A DNA stretch of 64,000 nt from Nageia nagi (Eukaryota; Pinophyta), in contig JBITNC010000001.1 in NCBI GenBank assembly GCA_050084985.1, positions 190,278,001 through 190,342,000 of the forward strand, given 5' to 3'. Below the pieces are notes generated by a model. The model was given only the letters and a program-made list of their open reading frames with translations. It did not search any database and had not been told where the DNA came from. The translations under genes and the position numbers were made by a program. Shown here in pieces: positions 11,969 through 21,964 of this stretch (positions are counted from its first letter, which is position 1; every line of letters begins with the position of its first letter).

Positions 11969-11980
11969 TTTTGATCCCTG
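11969..11980. repeat. Internal hAT TIR-like end
   Basis: 'ttttgatccctg' matches the outer 11-12 bp of the right-hand terminus (CAGGGATCAAA in reverse complement). It sits about 300 bp upstream of the transposase start, where the right end of a normal 3.4-kb hAT would be. The 8 bp beyond it (gtctctac) do not match the target duplication. Confidence 0.5.
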
Positions 11981-13500
11981 GTCTCTACCACACTGTTGAA
12001 TGTTACAAACAATTGGGGTTAATATTAATATTATTTTACTTTGATGGAAGAAAATAAAATACTATTATGATTAGCATTATTTCAAACTTCCAAGTAAAAC
12101 TAGAACCAATAGATTCTACAAATTATATGAATAGACTGTTACCTTGATTTCAACTACTTCCAATGAAATATCAACATAGAACCATAAAGGATTTGTAATG
12201 AATCTTCAAATTTTGTACTTTGAACCTTGTCCTCTAGAATATTAAATAAGTGTTTATCATTATAGTCTCAAATAATTAGTCTTGTATGTTTCGGGAAATA
12301 GAAGAACTACCACAAGATAATATGTAACTTATCTTAAAACTCACTAGCCACTTAGGAGATTTAGGGATGAAAAATAGCCCAAGAATAAAAAATCAACATG
12401 ACACTATACTATTGATTCCATAAATGAAAAATATCTAAAGCTCTGTAGAAATCTTCATAAGAACATTAAGATTTTGAAATGATATGTCTTAATAAAATTT
12501 AACCATTTTAAGATTCCTTGCAAAACTTTGCTTTTGCACCATCACTCATAAGATTAAACAGTTTAGTACTATTTCCCATCAGCTTGAATAGTTGTATTTC
12601 ATGGCTAAACACTATTTTTCTACCATCACCAGATGTATGTGCATGATCCTAAATCTTTCTTATTGACAAATAAACATATTATTTTCATCATATTTTTGTA
12701 GTTGGATTTTTAACATGTTCTTCTAGATCAAATCATGTATTTTTTTGGAGATCAACATTTTGGCTTGTATTCATGTTTCCTTTCATAGATTATGTCTCTT
12801 CAGAGATCAATACTTTTTCATATCGAAATCATATGTTCAAATGGGTCCAAAAATTAGTGATCATAGGAGAGCATGTTACATAGATGAAGAATAGTGATGA
12901 CAAGGGAGTTCTTGTAGAAGGTAACGTGAGTTTGAGGGGAGCATTAGATGAATATGTGCAGCATGAAAAAATAACCTTTCCCTGCATTCTTTCAGCATAT
13001 GCACCAAGAGATCTGAGATTTACTAAAAAAAAAAAAACAAAGAAGTTGAAAATGGTTTTATAAGGGAAAAATACTTGAATAGGCATTTACATGCAACACA
13101 GAAGCAAAGAAAAGATTGGAAAATACTTTTCATGGGATACTGCTTCTATGAATGCTTGGGAACCAACTAGAATGATATATTCTATGGTATTCTTCTAACA
13201 GGCATTCATTAGAAAATTGGAGATGTTTTGAACGAAGAAAATAAAACATGTATGTAAACATATGGAATATAAAAAGAATACGTAAGTTTTGTTAGAAAAA
13301 ATGGAGTAGAGAGATGCCTTCTCATGGACTAAAATGAGCACAATGATTGTAGAGAATGTTTAAATGATTTTTTGAGAAGATTTGAAGGACTTTATAGGAG
13401 ATAAAATTGTCAATGGTTAAAGCTATACTGTGTATGTTTCTAAATGTGGGAAGAAATAAAGTCATGAAGTGGCCAATCGAAGCATGGCTACTTGAACTAA
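11981..13500. other. hAT-internal non-coding sequence
   Basis: AT-rich sequence between the internal TIR-like end and the OPT fragment. An open frame at 12829-13086 (minus) has no recognisable domain. If the OPT exon was spliced onto a downstream exon, this would be intronic, but I see no confident acceptor. Confidence 0.4.
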
Positions 13501-13503
13501 AAT

Positions 13504-13722
13504 TTATTTAATGACAAGAGGCTCCATCCTGTAGCCAAAAAATTGGTTTAAGAAAGAGAGCATGATGCAGGAGAGGAGGCCCACGAACCACATCCAAAAA
13601 GTCCATATTGGAATGCATGGGTCATCATCTGTGCTCATTGTAAAGGCCACTTGCTCCACTGGTGAATTTTCTTCTTCTTCACCTTTGCTGACCTCCATCG
13701 GGCTTACAGAATCCACTGCCAT
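13504..13722 (-). pseudogene. Oligopeptide transporter (OPT) first-exon fragment
   Basis: The 72 codons from the ATG at 13722 read as the N-terminus of plant OPT proteins, which are plasma-membrane oligopeptide or metal-chelate transporters. An acidic leader (KGEEEENSPVEQV) is followed by T-D-D-D-P-C-I-P, then TFWMWFVGLLSCIMLSFLNQ, the first membrane segment, then FFGYRMEPL. The remaining roughly 650 residues of an OPT are absent within the hAT. The frame ends in TAA soon after EPLVIK, probably running into an intron (possible donor at CTT|GTC). It is a captured 5' gene piece. I recognise the family, not the paralogue. Confidence 0.75.
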
Positions 13723-14011
13723 GCTTTTATGGAGTTAAAAATTCAAGAAAAGATCTTGATTCTCAAATACCACACTTGATTTCTCTTTTGCTTTGCTGGA
13801 TCATAAATAGACAAAGGGCAAAGAGCACGAGCATTGGGTTGCTTTCTGTGATGAAGATATAATATACATGAGTCCACATAAGAAGATTCTCTTTCAAGGA
13901 AGGCAGGAGATGGACATTACAATTTACCGTTAGCGGGAAGTAACAGAATTGGAAGTTGGAAGTAAGAATTAGCAGACTATAACATAGAAGTAACATAGGC
14001 TGCTCCAGGCC

Positions 14012-14023
14012 TATTTTATATAC
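14012..14023 (-). promoter_or_regulatory. TATA box of the captured OPT promoter
   Basis: TATATAAAATAG on the minus strand lies about 290 bp before the OPT ATG, leaving room for a normal leader. This suggests the hAT carries the promoter as well as the exon, in the same orientation as the transposase. Confidence 0.45.
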
Positions 14024-14241
14024 ATAGGTAATATTCATTATATATGTGCTTGGAATTTCCTATGTAAGTTTTGTGAATGTAATTGCACTACCTTCATTGA
14101 CTGTGTATGCATCCATTTAACCCATGAATGACATCTTGTACGATATCTTATAGGCATTGGGAAGTGACACCCCATAGTAAAATGTATTCTTTTTGTTGTT
14201 AAGCAAAATTTCTTAAATGCTTTTCTATTGAGTTTTTTCAA

Positions 14242-15120
14242 CTATGATAATTGCCTCACAACCTGAATTGGGTGAATCTTTAGACATGCATTATTGATTT
14301 GTTGGGTCTTGCAAGTTATCCTCAGGAGGCTTTGAACTTCAATTCCTAAATACCTAGAAGCTTGAAGTGGGTGTGTGGAGGTCTCTGCTTTATGGTTGTA
14401 TATCATATAAGAATGCAAAAATAGAGGAAATTTATTATAATAATCCTTTTACTTCAAATTATTTTTCTGTTTCAAATATTTATACAGAGTAGTTTGCTTG
14501 GGATGACATCTAGAGAGCAAGGATGTTAGAGAAAAAGGAGCCCTATGGGTGTATTTGGTTTGAAGTTGGAAAAGAGTACATATTTTCTTATAGAAGACAG
14601 GTCACACCCCCAAAATCTAGAAGATCTATGGAACAGAGGCAACCTAGTGTATTCTAGCCAAGCATAATACTTGTGTGAATTCCATGGTGAATGAAAATCA
14701 CTGATTCACCACCATGATCAAGCTTTTAGTCAAGCTCAAAATGAACAAGCTTATTCCTCAAATGGATATGTTTATGTGAATGGGTGCCATGGAGAATCAG
14801 AGATAGGTATTTACCATGGATAATATGGAGATGAGGATTTACATAAACAAAATATGAAACATCCAAGATTTGATATATCAGGGATAATGTACTTACCAGT
14901 TACCAAACACCTAACTCTCCTTTCTTAGCTATGAAGATTTGATCCATGATCAGAGTACCACTGGTCCACATGCAAAGCTTGGTTGTGTACAGAGTGAAGT
15001 TGTGAGTTTTGTGATAGAATTTTACTATTAAAAATTATCAATCCATCAATTCTGAAATTAGAAATATTCTAAATTTGAAATTTTTGAATGTGAAAACGTT
15101 ACATAATTTACATTTGATAG
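14242..15120. other. hAT-internal sequence, nothing recognised
   Basis: No coding capacity or structural signal that I can name. It may be more captured OPT upstream DNA or hAT subterminal sequence. Confidence 0.35.
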
Positions 15121-15305
15121 TTATTAATTGGTTATTAATGCACCACTCACATGCACATTGAAATTTGAAGTCCACTATGACATGCAATACTTTTTTTTAG
15201 AGAGGTATTAATTGATTATTAATGCACCACTCACAAGTCACATGCATATTGAAATTTGAAGTCCACTATGATATGCAATACTTTATTTTAGAGAGGTATT
15301 AATTA
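15121..15305 (+). repeat. Tandem duplication near the right hAT end
   Basis: A unit of about 84-93 bp beginning 'ttattaattg.ttattaat' and containing 'gaaatttgaagtccactatg' and 'atgcaatactt' occurs twice, at 15121-15205 and about 15206-15300. The second copy has a small internal expansion. Subterminal repeats are typical transposase-binding regions. Confidence 0.75.
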
Positions 15306-15563
15306 TATATCAATTTTTATTTTATAATATATTAAATTTAATAATTTATATATAATATATTTTTTAATTTTAAAATTAATTTTTGAAGGGTAATTTTTAA
15401 ATTTACCCTTCTTTTGAAATTTTGAATTTAATGTCATCCTTAAATGATGAAGGGCAAATTTAAATAGTTGCTTTTTTTTTTTTACAATTGATTTTTTAAT
15501 CATCCTTATTTGAAGGGTAAAAATGCTTTTGAAGGCCATTGAAGGCTTCAAATTTGATCCCTG

Positions 15564-15571
15564 CATGGAAC
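15564..15571. repeat. 8-bp target-site duplication, right copy
   Basis: CATGGAAC, identical to 8611-8618. The sequence beyond it (15572 onwards) should be the original upstream region of the F-box gene. Confidence 0.9.
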
Positions 15572-16219
15572 GCTGATATTTTCTATTCAGGTACGCATAC
15601 ATCTCATCTTACTTCCAATTTTTTAATTATGCAGTAACGAATGACATTTTGCCTTACATCCAACAAAATTTTACTTTTATTATTTATTTGTTTGGATCTC
15701 ATCTAACCTAAGGGGATTTCATAAATTACAATAGGCTTCTCTTCTACTAAGGTTAAGGTTAATGTTTAATTCTGGTTATCATTAAACAATTTGTAGAATA
15801 CAAAGATATCATAGGGGAAAGGTTATTCGATGATTAATTCATGATTACAAAGGTTATATGTATATATAATTTTATTAGTGTTATCATTTATTTTTTTCAT
15901 TTACTTTATTACATCATGTATGTATATCAATCAATTTTTAGCAAGCTCTTTTCTCAACAAAATCAAAAATTGCACGTATATGATTCTATATATTACATGT
16001 GTATATAAGTATATTTTCGATCGCTACAAGATTTATATCATGTGCATATATTATTATATATTATGTGCATATATCAAATATATTTTCAATGATCTACTTT
16101 CCGATAATAATGATAGCCTATGTCTATATCATATATATTATGTACATATATATTGTATATTTTTCTAAGGACCTACTTTTTAGAGAAAATGATATCTCAT
16201 CTGTATATGATTATATTTA
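15572..16219. other. Displaced upstream region of the F-box gene; AT-rich
   Basis: No gene recognised. By the target duplication, this is what lay upstream of the F-box promoter before the hAT inserted. It becomes rich in TATGTATAT words from 15850 onwards. Confidence 0.5.
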
Positions 16220-16479
16220 GGGAAAATTACTTTAATAACCCTCACAATAGAGTTAATCACAAAAATGACCTTATTAAATTCTAATTTACAAAAATAACCT
16301 TACTTGATCGGTAAATATTTCTAGCAGGTTTGCACCTTCCCATCGCTATTATTTTGGATTAACTAAACAAAACTCAATAATTTCTTAAAAAAAGAGAGAC
16401 AACATTGCTTGATTCTGAAGATTGCACATGGTTAGCTTATTTTAACAAAATTTTTGATAAAAAAATGGATACAAGAAAG

Positions 16480-16902
16480 GGTTTGTGAATTGTTTAATAA
16501 GATGTGAATGCAAATACAATTTGGAGGAATGTAGTGACCATAGGGTATGCAAGAAAATGCTGCAGTAAGGAAGTCATTGAATTTGTTAAACAAATGGAAT
16601 ATGAAGGTATCAATTCACACGAATCTATATTTATTTTTTCATAGTATGCATTTAGCTATGGGAGTGTTGTGTATGAAGGCTATCAATACTTCGAGCCAAT
16701 GAATGATCATTATCATCTTACATTCATAGCAGAACACTATATAATACAAAATTATTTTCTTGGTGCCCATTATTTCTCTTTAGAAGGTATGCATAGTGCA
16801 AACAATGTACAAAAAGGAAGCATAAATAAGACTAGAGAACTATTTAATGAAATACCCCATGTAAAAGGCAGATCTGTTATGCACCATCTTTGCATTTGGT
16901 GA
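16480..16902 (+). pseudogene. PPR protein fragment carried by the Mutator-like element
   Basis: Pentatricopeptide-repeat proteins bind organellar RNA. In broken frames this segment reads as a PLS-class PPR: a helix pair ending in GYARKC-like sequence; a repeat with LAMG/YGSVVYEGYQYF; then EPMNDHYHLTFIAEHY (16690-16745), matching the DEGxQYFxxMxxxYHxxPxxEHY stretch before the C-terminal domains of such proteins; then a TRELFNEIPHVKGRSVMHH repeat start. The pieces are in different frames and interrupted. They lie wholly between the TIRs, so they were captured. Confidence 0.7.
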
Positions 16903-17040
16903 AATAAAGTCATACCTTTGGTAACTATAAATTATCGTACTCCATAAGAAGATGTATCACTCAATCATACATTTGAAAACTTTGTGGGAATCCATCAAAC
17001 TTTTGTAGCTGACATACATATGGTTATATTTATCTTGCAT
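16903..17040 (+). repeat. Segment shared with 22590-22740
   Basis: The run from 'cctttggtaactataaatta' to 'gacatacat' is recognisably the same as 22630-22730 ('tctttggtaacctaaaatta' to 'gacatacat'). One copy is inside the Mutator-like element, the other in the interval that splits the PPR array. It may be flanking or coding DNA of the PPR gene from which the element picked up its cargo. Confidence 0.6.
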
Positions 17041-17797
17041 TAACTTGTGCATTGATATTATTTTCTTCAATTATTGGTGAAATGGGTGAAGACATTATTT
17101 TCTTCAGTTCCTTACTTACAAATGCTTCAACCCTAGGAGACTGACCAGTTGATCACTTTCCACTCACAAGATTGAAATTTTAGTGGACATTAAAGCTTTA
17201 ACCCTAAGAAAATGAGTAGTTCGACTCTTCTCATTGGCTTGATCAATAAATTGAATCTTGGCTCTAACCTAGGAAAGGAGGAGGATGTGGTTTGTTAGGC
17301 GCAGTAGCAGCAGATATGTGTATGGCAAAAGGTAGATGACATGCCTCTCACAATCTTAGTGCTAGAACAAGATAACTTGCACATCTACATCTAGCAAGGA
17401 TACCCTATGGTTCATTGAAGGAGAAGAGATTTTTTCACCCTTGATTTTATAGTTGGCTCTATATTTGAATCCATTGAGAAATAGATAAACAACTACTTTC
17501 CCCCTATTAAATAAGAAAGGACTTGGGTCCTTGATTCATCCACCTATATTGCTAGATGGTCTTCAATAGAGCATTAACATTATTTCACCAACACTCATGC
17601 AATTCTTATTTTTTAAATTCTATTTTTTTGGAAAATGTTAAGTTTTGTTTAGTTCATTCAAAATAATAATGATAGGAAGATGCAAAATTTGGTTGGAAAA
17701 TATTTACCAGTCAAGTGAGGGTTATTTTTGTAAATTAGGATTTAATAGGATCATTTTTATGATTAATAGTATTATGAGGGTATTGGAGCAATTTCCC

Positions 17798-18420
17798 TTA
17801 TATATATTACATGTGCATATCATATATTATATCTCTTCAATATGTGACTATAGAAGTTGGCTATTTAGCCTTCAAAATTTCCCTTCGTACCCTTGACAAA
17901 TTTGACATGTTGTAAATTTTGAGTATGTCGAGAAATTTTTTGACTTAGGATTAAACAAACTATGTTTATCAGTTTTAAGGTTAAACGTGTTATGTTTATC
18001 TATTTTAGGTTTATCTAACCATGTTTATAAAAAATGGTGAAAAAAACTAAGTGTTGGATCTAGCAGCTATAAAAATGAACTTACAAGGATTCAAACTTGC
18101 ATCTATTGTAGAAAATTCCATTGTTTTAATTAGCATACCATTGATCGTAACACAAAACACACTTGATCCAATTTCTATTTAAAATGGATGATCCCACTTC
18201 GTTTAACCCCTTTTTCAGGGATTAAAGGAAGTGGGATTGACCCTCGCATTGAAAATAATTTACAAACCCCACCAATGCTTATTTTTGATTTCTAATAATG
18301 TCAGGATACGAAAGAGGAATTATGGAGGCTAGATATCCAATATATAAGACTATATATATATCACATGCATACATCAAATATGATAACTTGTGCATATATC
18401 AAATATGATAGCCTATGAGC
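17798..18420. other. No gene recognised
   Basis: AT-rich sequence with a run of TATG/TTATCTATTTTAGGTT-like repeats at 17940-18030. No domain is seen. Confidence 0.35.

Positions 18421-18459
<39 letters not shown>
18421..18459. repeat. (TA)n microsatellite
   Basis: About 19 uninterrupted TA dinucleotides directly before the first PPR block. Confidence 0.9.
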
Positions 18460-18460
<1 letters not shown>

Positions 18461-18659
18461 CTTTCTCTAATTCTTCAAAGGAATTGATTTTGATATACAT
18501 ATACAATATAGAAATTCACCAAATAATTTAATATATGTACATAATAATTCAATAAATAATTTAAAGATAAAGGTATGTATGATGAGGACTCGTATTTGAA
18601 TTCAAATTCATGCAAGATTCGTTGGTATGATGATTCAATTTTGAATTTCATTCTGATAG

Positions 18660-20007
18660 ATGTTGTAGACATAGTTTTATGGAATGCAATGATCATAACA
18701 TATGTATGAAATGGGTTTTCTGAAGACCTAAGTCCTTTTAGTAAGTGCAATTGTAGGAGTAAAGCTAGACTCTACCATCTTTTCTAGCATTCCTCTAGTG
18801 TGTACCAACATGGGAGATTTATAAGAAGGTATGGCATTAATTAGTAGTTGAAAATGGTTTTTCATCTAATGTTGTGGTTGTGAGTTACCTGATATCCATG
18901 TATGCAAAATGTGGAAGAATACATAAGGCTTAAGAAATATTTTATAAGATGCATGATGCAAACATGGTTTCATGGAATGCAATAATCTCATGATATGGAA
19001 AAAAATGGTTTTCTATGAAGGACTTAGAGACTTTCAAGTAAATGCAATTATTAGAAGGAAATCCACACTCTACAACCTTCTCCAACATTCTTCCAAGATA
19101 TACCACCATGGGATCTCTAGAAGAAGGTATGGACATCCTCAAAGAGTAGTTGAAAATGGTTTTCCACCAAATGTTGTGGTTGTGAATGCCCTAATAGCTA
19201 TGTATGCAAAATATGAAATAATACACAAGGCCCATGATTGTTTAACAAGATGCCTCATTGAAATGTAGTCTCATGGACTGCAATGATCATAGGATATGCA
19301 AAAAATAGATTTTTTAAGAAGATCCTAAAGATGTTTAGGTAAATGCAATGCAATTATTAGGATTAAAGCCAAACCCTACAACCTTTTCCAACATTCTTTG
19401 AGCATATGCAACCATGGTAACTCTAAATGAAGGTATGGACATCCATAGAAGAGTAGTTGAAATTATTTTTTCATCAAATGTTATGGTTGTGAGTGCTCTG
19501 ATAGACATGTATACAAAGTGTGGAAGAATACACAAGGCTTGGAATTATTTGATAAGATGCATGATGTAGATATATTTTTATGGACTTCAATGACTATAAG
19601 ATATGCATAATACAAATATATTGAAAGGTTTTATATTTTTTTTTACAAAATGCCTTGTTGAAATGAAGTTTCATGGAGTGCAATGATAATAAGATATGAA
19701 AATAATGGGTTTTTTGAAAAGGTTCTAGAGTATTTTAACCAGATGTGATTATCAAGTGTAAATCCAAACTCTACAACCTTTACAAACATTCTTCTAGCAT
19801 GTAGCATCATGGGAGCTCTACATGAAGTTATAGACATCCATCAAAGAGTAGTTGAAAATGTTTTTTCATCAAATGTAATGGTTGTGAGTACCTTGATAAC
19901 TGTGTATGCAAAATATCAAAGAATACACAAATCTTGGAATTAATTGATAAGATGCATGATTTAGACATAGTTTCATGGATTGCAATCATCATAAGATATG
20001 CCTAAAA
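18660..20007 (+). pseudogene. PPR array, block 1 (decayed, four PLS-type triplets)
   Basis: Conceptual translation over several frames gives repeated PLS-class PPR motifs: WNAMI-type ends, KALETF-like helices, a T-T-F-x-x-I-L-x-A-C-x-x-M-G-x-L-x-E-G-M-D-I-H stretch, V-V-E-N-G-F, V-V-V-x-A-L-I-x-M-Y-A-K and H-K-A-x-x-L-F-D-K-M-H-D. The conserved 'catgggag..ct' point recurs at about 18808, 19107, 19412 and 19808. The first spacings, 299 and 305 bp, equal one natural P-L-S triplet of about 100 residues. Each copy has stops or frameshifts; the longest open stretch is under 100 codons. It was probably one large intronless PPR gene, related to block 2. Confidence 0.85.
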
Positions 20008-20827
20008 TATTAGTTCCACATATCATTCAAGGAGTTTGTTATTTGCATAAAGGATTCAAAAGATTTAATTATTTCAAGAAATAATTATTCTAAGTGCAAA
20101 CATTTGGGAAAATATTTGTATAGTTTTAGAGACTTTTAAGTAGATACAAACATAATTTCATAGACACAAAGGATGTAGAGAATTTTAAGCAAAAATTCTC
20201 AAAGAAAACAAAGTTGTGGGAATTAATTAGTCTTCTTTTGTTATAGATTCAATCATATTCTTGCAATTTTTTTTAAATTTTTTTACAATCCTTTATAGTT
20301 CAATAGACCAAAAAGGGATTTTAGTGACATATAAAAACTACCACCTAAGGCCTTTATTGATGTCTATTTGATTTCCCTCTATACAAGCACTTACAAAAGA
20401 TGATCTCCTTTCGTGATGGTTAATAATTGTGGGATTATGTTCCGTAAACCATTACCTAAGGTCTTATAGAAGCAATTTATTAAAAAAAATAAAGTATATG
20501 GGGGAAGTTTTAAATCATCACCATATACTTAAAAAGGATGATTTTAAACCATCGCTAAATAGTTACATTAAAAAAAAGCATAGCTTGGAAGCATTCTTCC
20601 AAATGGAAGAATGTTTCTAGACCAAGCTATCCTCACTTACTTGATGCATTCGAGCTTAATCATAGAGAGACTAATTATAGTGATGGCCATGGGATCCTGA
20701 AGGATGCTTCAATGTCTTCAAAGATGTAAGGAAAATCATTATATTATCCTCTCCTTTCTCCTCTCCTTATTCTGTTTAAACCTTTAAACATGTAGAAGAA
20801 TACCCTTTAAAGATCATATGCAATAAA
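20008..20827. other. Interval splitting the PPR array, left part
   Basis: No gene recognised. 20300-20560 contains several 'accat.acctaagg' and 'gatgattttaaaccatcgc' words in loose repeat. It may be part of an inserted element with ends I could not find. Confidence 0.35.
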
Positions 20828-21246
20828 CACTACTACCAAAAGGTTGATTTGCATCCTTTTTTGTCTCTTAAAACATGAAATATGAAAATTAATGTTAATT
20901 TACATCCTTCTATGTCAACATGTATTGTTTTATTTTATTTTTCCATTTTTCCACCTTTTTTGATGCATATTCTAATGCAAAATCCAATGCAAAATTTGAC
21001 ACAAATTTAGATGTAAATTTTGCATCACATTTCACTAACAAAAATATGAAACACATTTTGCCTATTCTTTAATCGAACAATCAATGCTCACATTCATTTC
21101 ATCCTCCATCCATACCAAAAGTGATTAGCCAATAGTCAAATACCCTCTCCTATCTATATATATCAATAAAACCTCCATATGATCCTTAAATTTCATAAAC
21201 TTTAGCTAATTTTTTTTTTCTTAGTTTTCAAGTTTCAATCATAGCT

Positions 21247-21546
21247 ATGGTGCCCAAGGTAGACAAGAAGCCCATAGAGAATAAGCCCACAAAAAAAAAC
21301 TCCATAGTTAAAGAAAAGAAAAAAGAGAATAAGCCCATAGTTGCAGAAAAGAAAATTTCTTCAAATACCAATAAAGAAGTAGGCATTAAAAACCTTATTG
21401 TATCATTTAATAAAATAATATATAATAAATTTAAATTTTTAAAACCTAAACCATTAACCTCATTCCTGAACTGGTTTAATGGACCTATGTCATTGCCCCA
21501 AAGACCTAATAAAAATGATGTACCTTGTAGAGACCATAACTTTTGA
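21247..21546 (+). CDS. Lysine-rich unrecognised open frame inside the CACTA element
   Basis: 99 codons from the ATG at 21247. The first 50 residues are dominated by K, E and P (repeated KPIENKP and EKKK patterns); the rest contains KPLTSFLNWFNGPMSLPQRP. I recognise no family. The start follows a pyrimidine-rich leader, and the frame stops at TGA. It could be a fragment of a captured gene or a chance frame in A-rich DNA. There is no sign of a transposase domain. Confidence 0.3.
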   Translation: MVPKVDKKPIENKPTKKNSIVKEKKKENKPIVAEKKISSNTNKEVGIKNLIVSFNKIIYNKFKFLKPKPLTSFLNWFNGPMSLPQRPNKNDVPCRDHNF

Positions 21547-21694
21547 TTCGGATATCATTTTGAGCTTCTTTTTTTTTGAATCACAAAAAATTAAAAGATA
21601 TATGATTCTATGACATTTTATTTTGAAAATTGATGTAAAAAATGAAAATTGGATGCAAAAAATGACACAAATTCTAAAAAATGATGTAAAAAAT

Positions 21695-21825
21695 AATATA
21701 AAAGTAGCTTTAAGGATGCAAAAAATAACACACAAATTGGCTTTAAGGATGCAAAAAATAACACACAAACTGGCTTTAAGGATGCAAAAAACAACACACA
21801 AACTGGCTTTAAGGATGTAAAAAAA
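21695..21825 (+). repeat. 33-bp tandem repeat in the CACTA element
   Basis: A unit containing 'ctttaaggatgcaaaaaata' and 'acacacaaa.tgg' is repeated about four times with few changes. Similar 'gatgcaaaaaa' words lie outside the array, so it is probably an expanded subterminal transposase-binding motif. Confidence 0.8.
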
Positions 21826-21964
21826 TGAACAAAAAGTAGGAAAAAATGATGTAGAAATGGTGTGTAGTTTACATCCTTTTTTACATCAAAAAATTGGACA
21901 AACACAAAAAAAACAAAGAGTTTAGATGCAAAAAAGGACTCAAATCCCTTTTTTGGTAGTAGTG

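Larger units (their letters stand above)
8619..15563 (-). mobile_element. hAT DNA transposon, 6.9 kb, composite
   Basis: Both ends carry the same 18-bp inverted repeat, CAGGGATCAAATTTGAAG (8619-8636; reverse complement at 15546-15563), flanked by the exact 8-bp duplication CATGGAAC. A hAT-type transposase lies inside (9534-11668, minus). Subterminal GAAGGG-type motifs recur near both ends, as hAT transposases usually need. The element is about twice the normal 3-4 kb because it also holds an OPT gene fragment and about 3.5 kb of non-transposase DNA. A TIR-like copy at 11969-11980 suggests an older, shorter element of about 3.4 kb. The insertion lies about 30 bp upstream of the F-box TATA box. 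Confidence 0.9.
16220..17797. mobile_element. Non-autonomous Mutator-like element (Pack-MULE type)
   Basis: About 98 bp at each end form inverted repeats of roughly 80% identity: 16220-16317 starts GGGAAAATTACTTTAATAAC, and the reverse complement of 17700-17797 starts GGGAAATTGCTCCAATACC. Both share CCTAATTTACAAAAATAAC-like cores. The flanks are TTATATTTA and TTATATATA, a 9-bp duplication with one mismatch. Long TIRs plus 9-bp duplications are the signature of plant Mutator-like elements. There is no transposase inside. The interior holds a PPR gene piece. Confidence 0.8.
20828..21964 (+). mobile_element. Non-autonomous CACTA (EnSpm/CMC) element
   Basis: The left end CACTACTACCAAAAGG and the right end, reverse complement CACTACTACCAAAAAAGG, are inverted repeats beginning CACTA. 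The element is 1137 bp with a 3-bp flank AAA on both sides, as expected of CACTA insertion, although AAA is weak evidence alone. Subterminal GATGCAAAAAAGGA and GCATCCTTTTTT motifs recur in both orientations. There is no transposase, so it would need one in trans. Confidence 0.8.

Noticed and set aside
12829-13086. Possible second OPT exon
   Set aside because: The translation does not resemble the OPT sequence that should follow EPL, and splice signals are not convincing.
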